A stretch of DNA of 64,000 bases from Pyropia yezoensis (lineage: Eukaryota; Rhodophyta; Bangiophyceae; Bangiales; Bangiaceae): positions 17,345,346 through 17,409,345 of the forward strand of contig CM020618.1 of assembly GCA_009829735.1 (NCBI GenBank), written 5' to 3'. A model generated the notes under the pieces. That model was not told the origin of the DNA and searched no databases. It saw only the letters and a program-made list of their open reading frames with translations. Positions within the stretch are counted from its first letter, which is position 1. Each line of letters opens with the position of its first letter. A program made the position numbers and the translations under genes. Shown here piece by piece: positions 49,364-61,016 of the stretch.

Positions 49364-50097
49364 CAGTACCTACCCAATATTATTTGTCCACCCAAGACGG
49401 CCAATCCTGAAAATATTTTTGATCCTGCTTGGAACCGTCCTGCACGGTGCAGTAAACCCAGAAAGACTTCAGTGCATGCCCCTCTGGCCGCCACCACCGC
49501 GCGCACGCCGCGAGCCATGTTCTGGCGGGAGTATGGGACGACAAAGCCAACACCTTCACGGTCCTTCGTACGGTGTAAAGGGGCACTGGAGGGAGGGAGG
49601 ACCCCGCCAGAGGCTTGGTTCGCTCCCTATTGAGCTTTTCCGCTGTTTCGGTCATTGCCGCGAAAGGGTTGTCGTTCTCCATCCGTTGAGGTCTTGGAGC
49701 TCTTGAGCGCTCATAGCCTTCGGAAGGCCTCTGGTCTCCTTGTGAGGCCCAGTATTGGGGCACCCGGCCCGTACCGTCACGTAGGCAACCGTTCTCTGCT
49801 TTATGGTCAAGAAAAAGGCGATGGCGCCATAGAACTTTCCGGTTGCGACCATCTTGTGCATGGCTCCCACCTGCTGGGGGCTCAGAGGGGTTCTGACCTT
49901 TCTCCCCATGGCGCCTGTGAGACTCTACTCGCCCCAACGGCAAAGCTGTGAGCATTTTTCTGTAGCGAGCCACACAGCCACTCAGCGACGAAGTCGACCG
50001 ATGACCACAAGTCGGCACCGCAGAGATCGTTTTTCCGATTTGGTCACACGTCGAAAAGGGCGTGTCAAAGTGGACAAGTAATATTGGGTAGGTACTG
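49364..50097 (-). mobile_element. 734-bp Tc1/mariner-like element with 27-bp TIRs and TA duplication
   Basis: Termini 49364-49390 and 50071-50097 are complementary over 27 bp with one mismatch (CAGTACCTACCCAATATTAT...TTGTCCA). TA flanks both ends (49362-49363, 50098-50099), the target duplication of Tc1/mariner elements. On the minus strand a frame at 49909-49652 (MGRKVRTPLSPQQVGAMHKM, then TIKQRTVAYVTV) resembles the N-terminal helix-turn-helix of such transposases, but no DDE core follows. It is an internally deleted, non-autonomous copy inserted 329 bp upstream of the COG7 start codon. Confidence 0.8.
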
Positions 50098-50497
50098 TAC
50101 ATTAGCCTACCGAGTGCCTACGCCGTCGTCGTTGCCCTCCCCCGCCGTAGTCATCGCTCTCCGGAGGAGCGAGGTCCCCCGCCACCCGCCCCCTCCAACT
50201 GACGCCGGCAAAGAGAGGTGATGGAAGCGCAGTTTACAGGCTGAACCGCTCTCAACCCACTTGAGGTACTGTTCTGTATGTACAGTTCGGTCACGGCCTC
50301 ACCGCCCTCTTCTCAGCATATGCGCACCTCACCTATGCCATTCCCCCCCCAGCCCTCCCCCCCAGCCCTCCCTCCCATCCCTTTCCGGTCACCCGCCCTA
50401 CCCCCAGGCGGGACGGCCCCCAGGCCGTCGTGGCCCACGTCGACGGGCCCGCGTACCCCACCGCCCCCACCTCCCAGCCGCCCGCAGGTGCACACCC
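50098..50497. other. gap between the mariner element and the SHPRH stop
   Basis: The 400 bp should contain the SHPRH 3' UTR. C-rich toward 50340-50420. No gene. Confidence 0.35.
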
Positions 50498-50670
50498 TCA
50501 GGGGCCCCTCAAAAACAGGTCGTGGATGTCCCGCAGCGTCACCGCCTCGCGCGCGGGCGCGGCGCACCCACCATTGGCCATTCCCTCCCTCCTCGGGGAG
50601 GCCGCCGCCGCAACCGTCACGGCCACCCCCCTCGCCGCTTCCTCCTCCCCGATACCGACGACGCCGTCGC

Positions 50671-50711
<41 letters not shown>

Positions 50712-52851
50712 GTGACACCACCGCTGCCGCCAGCGCCGCCCTGGCCACCACCGCCGCTGCCGTCAGCGCGGCCGCCGGCCGCGCCCACCCCCCCCCCGTG
50801 GAGCACCCGCACGATGGTCTCCTCAACGGTGCCCGCCACCACAAACCGGTGGACGGTGGTCGGGGCGGTCTGGCCGATGCGGTGCACCCGCCCGACCGCC
50901 TGCGCCTCGACGCCGGGGGAGAGGGCGGGCTCGACGAGGAGCACGTGGTTGGCGGCCGTCAGGTTGAGCCCCGCGCCCCCCGACCGCGACAGCAGCAGCA
51001 GCGCAGTGGTGGCGGGGGTGGAGAGGAAGGCCGCCACCGCCCCGGCGACCGTCTGGGGGAGCCGGGGGGGGTGCCCGCCCCCGTGGCGACCACGACCACG
51101 GCGGCGGCCGCCGCCCCCCCCCCCGCTGCCGCCAGCAGGCGCCGCCACAGCGCCCGCCGGGGGCGCCGCCGACGCCGCCGCCGCCGCCGCCGCCGACGCC
51201 GCCCGGGCGCCCCCCACCGCCCCCGCGGGCGCCACGTACGCGACGCCCGCGTCGGCGAGCGCGGCGGCCACAATGGCCAGCACGGCGGGCCACGCGGAAA
51301 AGACGAGCGCCCGGCCCGGCGGGGAAGCCGCCGCGATGGAGCGGAGGGTGGCGACCACCGCCGCCACCTTGGTGCCGTACGCCGCCCGCAGGGCGTCATC
51401 GTCAACGAGCCGAGGGGCGGGGTGGGGGCAAGGGGGGACCACCGCACCGCTGCTGCTGCGGCCGGGTTGCTGGCCGTTGGTCCCGTTGGGAGATGGCGGC
51501 AGCGCCCCATCTTCTGCCCGCGAAGGGGGAGGGGGGGTGGGGGGCGCGGGCGACGACGTTGCCTTGCAAGAGGTGTCAGCCCGTGGTGAGGGTACCGATA
51601 GCGGGGCCGCCGCCACCGTCGCGCCCTCACCACACGCCGGGCCAGCGGGGGGGGGCGCCGCTGCCGACGGCGGCGGCGGCGGCGGCCGCGGCGGCGGCAG
51701 CGGCGACAGCGGTAACGCCCTGCCGCTGGCCGCCGTCACGGACAGCTGCGCCCCTGCGGCAGCGGCGGTCGTCGCCACAGACATTGGCGGCGGCGCCGTC
51801 GTCGACGGCGTCCCCGCTGCCGCCACCGCGGCGGCGGGCGGCGACAGCAGCGGCGACGGCGGTGCCGCGGCGGCGGGCGGCGGCGGCGACGCGGCGGGCG
51901 GCGGCGGCGCGGCGGGCGGCGGCGGGGCGAGGTAGTGGATCTCCCCCAGCGGCACGCGGCCGCGGCAGGCCGGGCAGGGGAGGCCCGCGGCGACGCCCCG
52001 GCGGCCCAGCCGCCGCACCAGCGCCGCCACGCACGGCGCGCAGTAGGCGTGGCCGCAGGGGAGCAGCGCCACGCCGCCCCCGGCGGCCGCGTCGAGGGCG
52101 CCCAGGCACACGCGGCAGGGGGTAGCGAGGAGGGGGTGCGCTGCCAGAGAAGGGGTGGGTGGGGGGGGGTGGGGCGTAGCCGGGACGGCCGCGGTGGGGG
52201 TGGGGGAGGTGGTGGCGGTGGTGGTGGCGGTGGCCGCGGTGGCGGTGGTTGCGCCCGTGACAGTGGCGGTGGGTGGCGCGGGGGGGACGGGGGCCGCCCG
52301 CCCACCGTCCGCACCCCCAGACGGCGCCCCCTGGCCCGCCGCCGAAGCTGCCGTCGCCGCCGCTGCCGCCGCCGCCGCCCGGCGGGTGGCCGCGTCGGCC
52401 GCCGCCGCCCGGCGGGCGGCGGGGGCGGGGGTGGTCGCCCCCCCTGCCCCCCCCCCGCCCCCCCCTGCCGGCGGCGGGGCGGCCAGGCCGCGGAGGTACA
52501 CCAGCCGCCCCCGCGCGCGGGCCCAGTCGGCGGCCGCGGCCGCCGCCGCGGCCGTTGCCGCCACCGACGCGGCGGGCAGCGCCGCCGCGCTCACCACCGC
52601 CGCCGGGCCGCCGCCGCCGCCGCCGCCGCCACCGCCGCCGCCGCCGCCCGCGGCGGCGGCCGCCGCCTCCCCGTCGGCGGGGGTGGCCAGGCGGGTGCGG
52701 CGGGCCGCCTGGGCAGCCTCGTCGGCCGCCGCCAGCGCCGCCCGGGAGGCGCCCAGCGCCGCCGCCGCGGCCGCGTGCTCCCGCTTGAGGGCCCCCAGGT
52801 GGGCGTCTGCGGCCGCCGCCGCCGCCGCCGCCGCGGCGCCGCTGCCGCCGC

Positions 52852-52882
<31 letters not shown>

Positions 52883-53763
52883 CGCGGCGGCCAGCCGGCG
52901 GGTGGCCGCGACGAGCAGCCGGAGAAGGCGCTCCAGCGGAGATGGCAGCCGGCTGGTCGCCGCCGCCCCGCCGCCGCCGCTGTCGCCGTCGCCGTCGGGC
53001 GAGCCGTCTGCCGACGGGGCGGCGGCCACCGCCGCACCCGCCCCCGGCGGCACGTCGGCGTACAGCCGGCGCTCGTACACAGCCAGCGGCCCCCCCTCCA
53101 CCACACACGCCGCGCACCGGTCGGGCGCGGCTGCCGCGCCGAGGCGGCCACGGCCGGCGGCGGCGGCAGCGGCGGCACCGCGCCACGCCGCCCCACCCCT
53201 CGCCCCCCCCCGCGCCGCCGCCGCCGCCACCGCCGCCGCCGAGCCCGCCGCCGTGCCCCCCGCATCGCCGTCGACGGCCCGGCACGCCGGGCACGCCCCC
53301 GACGCGGCGACCGCGGCGGCCGACGCCCCCCCCCCCCCGACGGCCGGCAGCGCCCGCACCGCCGCCACCGCCGCGGCGCGGGCGGCGTCGAGGCGCGCCG
53401 CCTCCCGGCCGACCGCCGCCGCCACCCCCGCCACCGACCGGCACGCGCGGAGGGCAGCGAGGAGGGGCGGCGGGGCCCCCCCGCCGCCGCCGCCGCCCCC
53501 GCGGGCGGCGCCGCCCCTCCCGCCGCCGCCGCCGCCGCCCGCGACCGAACCGTCCAGCTGGGTGGCCAGCGCCGCCGCCAGGTCCGCCACCCACTCCGCC
53601 TCGGCCGCCGCGGGCGCCCCGACGCGGCCGCGGCGGGCCCGCTTGGCAGGCCGCCGCCCCGCGTCTGTCCCGGCCGCCGCCGCCGCCGCCGCCCGGTCCG
53701 CGGCGAGCACAACGGCGGGCGCCACGACGTGGACCGCCCACCCCCCCCCCCCTCCTCCTCCTC

Positions 53764-53798
<35 letters not shown>

Positions 53799-54353
53799 CC
53801 CCCGCACGCGGGCGCGGCGTGTCGCGGCCGCCGTCGCCACCGCCGCCGACGCGGCGGCCAGGTCGGCCGCCCGCCGCGCCGCGTCGGCGGCGGCGGCGGC
53901 GGTGTAGGCCGACCGCTCCGCGGCGGCGACCGCCGCCGCGTCGGCGGCGACCGCCGCCAGCGCGGCGGGCGCCGCGCCAGCGGCAATGGCCGCAACGAGG
54001 GAGGCGTGCAGGCGCGCCTCGACGGCGCCCACCGCGCCGCGGCGGGGGAGGGGGGCGGCAGGGGTCGCCGCCCCCCCGCCCGCCGCCCCCCCAGGCGGCG
54101 GCGGCAGCAGCGCCGGGTAGGCCACCCCCCCCGGGCGCCCGCCCCGGGCAAGGCGCGCCCCCCCCCCCCCCCCCCCCCCCCGGCAGCAGCCGCCGCCGCC
54201 GCCGCCGCGCCCACGGGCGGCGTCGTGCCCGCCACGAGCGCCGGGCCCAGCCCCGGCACGCCCAGTGCGTGCGCCAGGTTGGCCGCCACGTGCAACCGCT
54301 GGAGGCGGTCCAGGCGGACGCCCAGCCCAGCCGCCGCCCCCCCCCCCCCAGCC

Positions 54354-54392
<39 letters not shown>

Positions 54393-57300
54393 ACGGCCGC
54401 CGCGCCCAGTACCCACCCGTACGCCGCGACGGCCCCCCCCGCGTCGGGGGGCGCGTCGAGGAGGCACAGGGCGGCAACGCCCGCGGCGGCCGCCGCGGCG
54501 CCGCGCAGCGCCTCCTCCGCGTCGCCAGTGGCGCGGCGGACGAGGCCGGCAAGGACGGCGGCCATGGACAGGGGGGCGCCCGACGGGTGCAGCGGGGGGA
54601 GGCCGTGGCCCGCCCGCGACGGGTCCCCGCCGGTGGCGCTGCCGCCGCCGCCGCCGCCCGTGCCGAGGCGCCGGCCACGGCCGCCGCCACCCCCACCGCC
54701 GCCGCCGCCGCGGCCGCCGCCACGGCCGCCCCCGCAACCCGTCACCGCCGCCGGGTGGGTCACCACCTGCCGCAGCGCGGTGAGGCGCGACAGCAGCGTC
54801 GCGACGCGCGCGCCGTCGGCGGGCGCAAGCGCCGCCCCCCCCCCCCCCCCCCCCCCCCCCCCGCCGCCGTTGCCCCCACCGCCCGCGCCGCGTCAACGGT
54901 GCGGGCGTGCGTTTCCGCCACCACCGCCACCTCCACCGCCGACGGCGCGAGCGTGTGCGTCCGCACCGTCAGCGGGGGCACCCCGAGCTCTGCCACCGGC
55001 ACATCCGCCTTGGCCGTCCGCCACGTGACCGCGCGCAGGGCGGCAACGAGGCGGGCCACCGCGGGGTGGGGAGCGCCGGCGGCGGCGCTACCACCGCCAC
55101 CGCCACCGCCACTGCCACCGCCACCGCCACCGCAACCGCCACCGCCGCCGCCGCCGCCACCGCCACCGCCACGGGCGGTGGCGGGGTAGGCGACAATGGC
55201 AGCGGCGGCGGGCGCCACCACCCCCCGCGTCCACCAGCTGTCATCGCCGGCGCCCCCCCCCCCCCCCCGCCGCCGCCACAGCCCGGGGACGCCAAGAAGC
55301 GCAGCAGGCCGCCCACATCGGCCACCCCCCGGCGGGTGGGCGTGCCCGACACGCACCACCGGTGCGTGGCGGGGAGGCGGGCCAGCATCGCCGCCGCCCC
55401 GCCGGCGCCGCCTGCCGCCAGCTGCGCCTCGTCCGCCACTAGCCGCCACCACCGCACGCGGAGCAGCGCCGATGGCAGGGGGAGGGGGGGGGCACCCCCC
55501 CCCCCCCCCCCCCCCCCCCCGGTCGCCACCGCCACCGCCGCCGCCGCTGCCGCCGCCGCGACCGCTGCGGGACGGCCGCGTGTGGGGGGCGGCCGCCGCG
55601 GCGGCGCGGTGAATGCCCCCGCGGAGGGCCTCGTAGGTGGAGAGGACAATGTCCGCGGCGGCCAGCACCGTCGACGGGATGTAGGGGGGCGAGGGCGGCC
55701 GCGCCGCGCCGCCCGTCGCCGGCGGGGGGACCGCCTCGGGGTCAATGCGCACGACGGGCGGCCGGCGGGGGGGCCTCTCCCCCCCAGCACTGCCGCTGCC
55801 GTCGCCGCCGCCGCCGTCGCCGCCGCCGCCGGCGTCCGCCCAACGGCCGTCTCCTTCCCCCCCAGCCAGCGGCCCCCCCCAGTGGCGGCGCACCTCGGCC
55901 GCCCACTGGTCGAGCAGCGTGGCAGGCACGACGATGAGCGTCGCGCGGCCGGCGGTTGCGGCGCCGGCGGTAAAGGCGGCGCGGCACGCCCCGCACACCA
56001 CCGGCGGCGGCGACCGGGGGGGGTGGGGGGGAAGGGGACCGCCAGCCAACGTCGCCGCCCGCGGAGCCGCCCCTGGCGGCGGCGCTGCCGACGGCACCGC
56101 CGCCGCTGCCACCGCGCCCACCGGCGGCACCGCCGCGGGGGGGGCCCGCCGACGGCGCACCCGCCGCCGCGGCGGGGGCGTTGGCAGCCGTCGCCGGCGG
56201 TGGGCGGCCGGCCAGGGGCCCGGCGCGGCGCCGCCCGCATCGCCTGCAGCCCGGGCCGTCCCGCAAGCGTCACCGTCGCTGCTGCTGCAGCCGCCGCCAC
56301 CGCTGCCCGCGTCACTACCATCGCTGTCGGTGGACGCCGCAGAGACTAGCGCGGCCGCGCCCGCCGCCCAGTCGCTGCCGCTGCCGCTGCCACCCCCACT
56401 GCCACTGCTGCGGGTGCTGCCGCTGCTGTCGCGGCCGCACTCGCCACGGCCACTGTCGCTACCAGCGGGTTCCGCCGCCGCCGCCGCCGCCGCCCGCGAC
56501 GCAGCGGCACGGCGCGGCACGGCACGGCGGGGTGCCACTCCGGCGCCGGCGCCGGCGCCGGCGCCGGCGCTGCTACTGGAGCGGCCCCGCCGCGGCCGCG
56601 GGGCAGGGGGGGCGGGGACGGCGCCCCCCACCTCCGCCGCGGGTGGCACCGCCGGCGGCGGCGGCCCGGCGTTGGATACTGCCACCGCCCGTCGACGGCG
56701 AGGCGGCGACCGCCGCCGCGACGTGCCGCCGGCCGCGGCCGCCAGGGGAGACCCCGCGGCGGATGTTGCACCCGGCGCGGGGTTCCTCGCCGGCGGTGGC
56801 GGCAGGGGCAAGGGGGGGGACGCCGGTACCCCTGCCGCCGCCGCCGCCGCCCCCGCGGCCGCCGCCGTCGTCGTCGCCGCCGTCGCCACTGCCGTCGCCT
56901 CCGCTGCCGTGTCCGGTGCACCAACATCCGGCACAGCCGGCGCCCCCCCCCCCGGCGTCACGTCAGCTGCGGTGGATGATAGACCACCCCCGCCGCCCAT
57001 GGGCGGCGCCCCGCACTCGACACACACCCCGCGGGCGGCGCGGGTGGCCCACTCCCCGTCCACGTCGGCGGGGGCGCCGTCGCGGGAGGCGGCGGCGGCG
57101 GCGTGGCCCGGGGGGGGTGTCCCCACGGCGACGGCCGGCGCCTCAGCCACCGCAGGCGGCGCTGACGCGGTGTCCATGGCGGGTGGAGCGGCGGTGGCGG
57201 CGGCGGTGGCGGTGGCGGTGCCAGCAGTAGCGGCGGTAGCAGCGATGGAGGCGGCGGTGGCGGCAGTCGTAGCGGGTCCCCCCGCGGCCACCCCACCGTC

Positions 57301-59235
57301 GGCCGGTGGCGGGTGTCCCACGACCAGCGCGAGGAGCTCCACGGTCTTGCCGAGGCCCATTTCGTCGGCTAGGATGCCGCCCCCCCCCCCACCCCCCTGC
57401 GCGTCACTGGCAGGCGCCCCTCCCCCCCCCGGCGGACCGACGCCCGCCGCCAATTCCCCCCTCCAGGCACAGTACCACAGGGACAACGGCGCGGCCGCCG
57501 CCGCCGTCGCCGCGGCCAGGAGGGGGTCCCCGTCCCGACCGGGGGCAACGGTGGGCAGGCGCACCCACCCCCCACCGCCCCCCCGGGTGGGCGCGAGCGC
57601 CTCCCCCCAGCCGCCGCCCGTCGCCTCACGGCGGGTCATCCACGCCACCGCCCGCCACTGGTAGGGGCGGAGGGTAACCTGGAGGGATGCCGCCACACGG
57701 CGACGTGCCGCCGCCACCGCCGCCGCCGCCTCCGCCGCCGCCGCCGCCGATTCCTTGTCACGGCGGGCGGCCGCGTCGGCAGCGGCGTCGGCAGGCCCGG
57801 GCGTGGCACGACGGGTGGTGACGCCGAGGAGCCACGCAGCGTCGAGGGCGGCCAGCCCCGCAGGCGACGGCGCGGCGGTGGCAGCGGCCGCCGGCACCCC
57901 CGCCGACGGGGGGGGGTGGCCAGGCCAGTCGAGTGGGTGCGCCGCCGAATGGAGGGCGGGGATAAGCGCCCGCAACGCGGCGGGCGGGAGCGGTGGCGGG
58001 GCGCCGCCAGCGTCACCGCCGACGCCACCGCCACCGCCACCGCCACCGCCGCCGCCGCCGCCACCGCCGCTGCCACCCGCCACGCACGCCGCGGGAACGA
58101 GGATGGCCAAACGGAGGCGCGGGCCAGTCACGGGTGGGCCGGCCGCGTCGGCGGCGGCGCCGAGGGGGGCGGCCCCGTCGATGGGGGTCACGGCAGCAGT
58201 CCCACCGCCGCCGCCGGCGCCACCGCCACCGCCGCCGGCGCCACCGGCGCCGGCCGCCCCCCTCTCAGTCGCCAGCGGCGTGACGGTGACGGCGAGGAGG
58301 CGCCGGCGGCACAGCGCCAGCAGCGCCGCCGCCGCCGCCGCGGGCCACCGCACGTCGGCCGCCGCGGGCGGTGCCCCGCCGGCCGCGCCCGCGACAGCCC
58401 ACGACAGCACCGCCTCTGCGCCGGCGCCGGCGCCGCCCCAGCAACGCACCCACACGCTGCCGCCGGGTGGGGACGCCGCCGCTGCCGCGACAGCGGCGGC
58501 GGACGTAGCAGCGACGGGACCCGCAGGGGCGCCGCCTCCGCCGTCGCCGTCGCCGTCCTCATCGTCTGTGCTGCTGCCGTCTGTGGGCACCGCCGCCGCC
58601 GCCGCCGCCGCGGTCGTCACTGTTGCAGCCGCCGCCGCTGCGGCGGCGGCCGCCGCCTCGCCCACTGCGGCGGCCGCCGCGGCGGCGGGCAGGAGGGGCG
58701 CGTCCAGCACGCCCACCACCACCCCCCCCCCGTCCCAGCAGATGGTGGACGGCAGGGGCAGCCACGGGGTGTCGACCGCTGCGGCGGCTGCGAGTGGTGG
58801 CGGCCGCCGACGCCGCCGACCCCCCGACGGCAGCGACGGCCGCACGGCGGGGGCCCCGGCGGCGGTGGTGGCGGCGGCAGAGGCGGCGGTGGCTGCAGCA
58901 GCACCCACCCTGGGGCTTGCCCCCGTCGCACCCCCGCCGTCGCCACTGCGGCCGCTACCGTCGTCGTCGCTTCCACGCCCACCGCCGCCGCTGCCACCGC
59001 CGCCACCGCCGCCATCGCCGCCACTCCCGCTGCCACCGCTGCCGCCACTGCCGGCGCCGGCGCCGGCGCCCCAGCCGCCCGCGGACAAGGACGCCGCCAG
59101 GGACCGCGCGGCGGCGGCGCGGGAGAGGGCAAGGGACAGCCCGCCGGCGGCAATGCCGTCGGCGTCATTGTCGCTGCCGCTTCGGGACCCATTCGCGACA
59201 GGATGTCGAGTGGGAGCGGCCTTGGCGCGGGGCAT
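50498..59235 (-). CDS. SHPRH: SHPRH-type SNF2 helicase / RING E3 ligase, frame changes at poly-C runs
   Basis: A single very large gene (about 2,900 codons) starts at ATG 59235 (MPRAKAAPTRHP). Order: SNF2 N-terminal lobe with LRPYQWRAVAWM and LADEMGLGKT (about 57370), IVVPATLLDQW (about 55920), a DEAQ box (about 55430) with WCVSGTPTRRGVADVGGLL, a long spacer, a C3HC4 RING (CRVCLGALD to CPACRG, about 52120-51955), and the C-terminal helicase lobe ending VGRVHRIGQTAPTTVHRF (about 50880). A DEAQ box and a RING between the helicase lobes identify SHPRH, the Rad5-related PCNA-ubiquitinating ligase of DNA-damage tolerance. The motifs sit in three frames; every change falls in a poly-C run (55495-55520, 55253-55268, 54835-54862, 54158-54181, 53787-53803). 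Homopolymer length errors are likely; poly-Gly linkers are encoded there. Confidence 0.85.
53749..53803. repeat. (TCC)n microsatellite joined to a C17 run inside SHPRH
   Basis: About twelve TCC units are followed by seventeen Cs. On the coding strand they encode Gly/Glu-type homopolymers and mark a frame change between two otherwise protein-like stretches. Confidence 0.85.
55084..55182. repeat. (CCACCG)n / (CCGCCA)n hexamer repeat in SHPRH
   Basis: A run of CCACCG units with few changes. In the SHPRH frame on the minus strand it encodes a Gly-rich linker; in another frame it reads Ala-Val repeats. Confidence 0.75.
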
Positions 59236-59969
59236 GGCGCAGGGAGGAGGGGGGGTGGAAGGGCAGGACCCGCCCAGGGGGCACCCCCGCCGTTGGGTGG
59301 TCAGCAGAAATGGGGAGTGAAGGCAGACAGAACGGAAAGGTCAGGATGTAGGGACGTGTTACAAGAAGGAAAGGGGGGGAAGGAGAGAACGAGGAGATAG
59401 TGTTATGGTGGAAGGGGGGGGAGGGGGGTTAAATAGGCACGACGGCAAAGACATGAAGGGAGTGGGAGACAGCGTGGGACGGCGGGCCTGACGCTCCAAG
59501 GGTGGGGGGTGGCGTCCACGTCTCCACGCACGAAGTCAGCGCATGGCGGCAAAAAGAGTAAGAGCACCTCTATCGGTGCGCCAATCGCCATATATTTGGC
59601 GCCGGGCATGTCCATCGGACAAGCAAACTGCCGAATCTCACCCCCATTCGCCATCTGCATCGCCATTCTTGCGCGATATGGTGATGGAAATGGCGGCCGC
59701 CATTTCTATCTGCTTATCGTCTGGCCAATGAGCGAAGGCCATTCGGGCACTGTTCACCACAGGCGTAAAGCACTCGGCACTTGACAGAGCTTCCGTGCAC
59801 TGGCATTCCTGGAGATTGCTGTATTGGTCATTGTGTAGTCCTTACCACCACGGCGGCCCGCCCCACCACCGCTTTCCCCGCCGCCGCCGCTTCCCCCGCG
59901 GGGAGGGAGGCCTCCGCGCCGCCGCTGCTGCTGTCGGTGCCTGCCCCCCCCCGGGAAGGGTTACCCCCG
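59236..59969. other. SHPRH upstream region
   Basis: No gene. The SHPRH promoter and 5' UTR must lie here; the 59520-59720 part is AT-richer and contains CCATATATTTGGC. Confidence 0.35.
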
Positions 59970-60134
59970 TCGGCCCTGCGTTTGATACTGCCACCGCGCG
60001 TCGACGGCGAGGCGGCGACCGCCGCCGTGACGTGTCGCCGGGCGTGGCCACCAGAGGGGACCCCGCGGCGGACGTTGCAACCTCTTTGGAGTCCCTTACG
60101 GGCCGTGGCGGCAGGGGCAATGGGGGGGGACGCC

Positions 60135-60165
<31 letters not shown>

Positions 60166-60320
60166 CCGCTGCCGTCGCCTCCGCTGCCGTGCCCGGCGGA
60201 CCAACAACCGCGGCAGGTGGCGGGCGCGCCCCCCCCCGGCGTCGCGTCAGCCGCTGTGGGCAGACCACCTCCGCCGCGCGTGGACGGCGCCCCGCACTTG
60301 ACACACACCCCGCGGCTGCG
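59970..60320 (-). repeat. duplicated fragment of SHPRH coding sequence
   Basis: The stretch repeats 56665-57040 of the SHPRH gene in the same orientation at clearly high but imperfect identity. Examples are GATACTGCCACCG(C)(C/G)CGTCGACG, GACCCCGCGGCGGA(T/C)GTTGCA and GGCGCCCCGCACT(C/T)GACACA. Its minus-strand frames give SRRRSPPRRRRAVAVSNAGP and RGVCVKCGAPSTRGGGG, against RGVCVECGAPPMGGGGG in the gene. It lacks a start and the flanking domains. Confidence 0.8.
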
Positions 60321-61016
60321 GCCGCCGCCGTCCCCGCTGTTTCGTGGCTGTCGTCGCCGCTGCCGCCACCGTCGCCGCCGCCACCGCAGCCGCGGCAATC
60401 ACCGTGACGTTCACCGTCTGTCGCTGCCTTGGGGGCCGGGCATCCTCTCGCCCAGCGACATCAAGTGAGACAGAAACCCCACGGCGGCCTCCCTCTCGGC
60501 CGCCCACCGGGCGCCATCCATGGCCAGGAGGTTGGCGGCAGCTCGCCCCGCAGTGGCTGTCGTGGTGGCGGTGGCGGTGGCGGTGGCGGCGGCCACCGCC
60601 GCCACGACGGCCGGCTCTTCCGACGCGCCACCGGGGACGGGGGCGGAGACTGTGGCGGGGGCGCCGGCGGCCCGCTGATGGTGGTGGCCTTCCAAGCTGG
60701 CGTCGAGGCCATTGGGGCGTACCACGTCGTGTGTCGGGAGTGGAGAGATTCCTCTGGCTCGCACTGTACTGTACAGAACTGCGCGTTCAACATAGGGATG
60801 GGCACGGCGCTGGTCGTCGACGCAGCCGCTGCATCAGCAGTAGTGGGGTGGCTCAATGACTGTCTGGGTCCAAGGTTGTTGGCACCGTCATTGATAATGG
60901 GAGTGGAGTGGTTACCCATGCGTGCGTCAAGTGATGAGTAAAAATGGTCTTGTTGGGAGGAGAGCCAAGTGTAGGGGCACGAAAAAAAGCACATCCCTCT
61001 GCCCGGCTGCCGCCAC
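60321..61016. other. intergenic DNA between the SHPRH fragment and the CSC1 gene
   Basis: Open frames here (for example 60411-60764, minus) have no recognisable motif. The segment near 60950-61016 is the 3' flank of the channel gene. Confidence 0.4.

Noticed and set aside
52155-55028. Long plus-strand open frames of 950-1,080 codons opposite SHPRH
   Set aside because: They are Arg/Pro/Ala-rich shadows of GC-rich triplet DNA; the minus strand carries the recognisable RING and helicase motifs.
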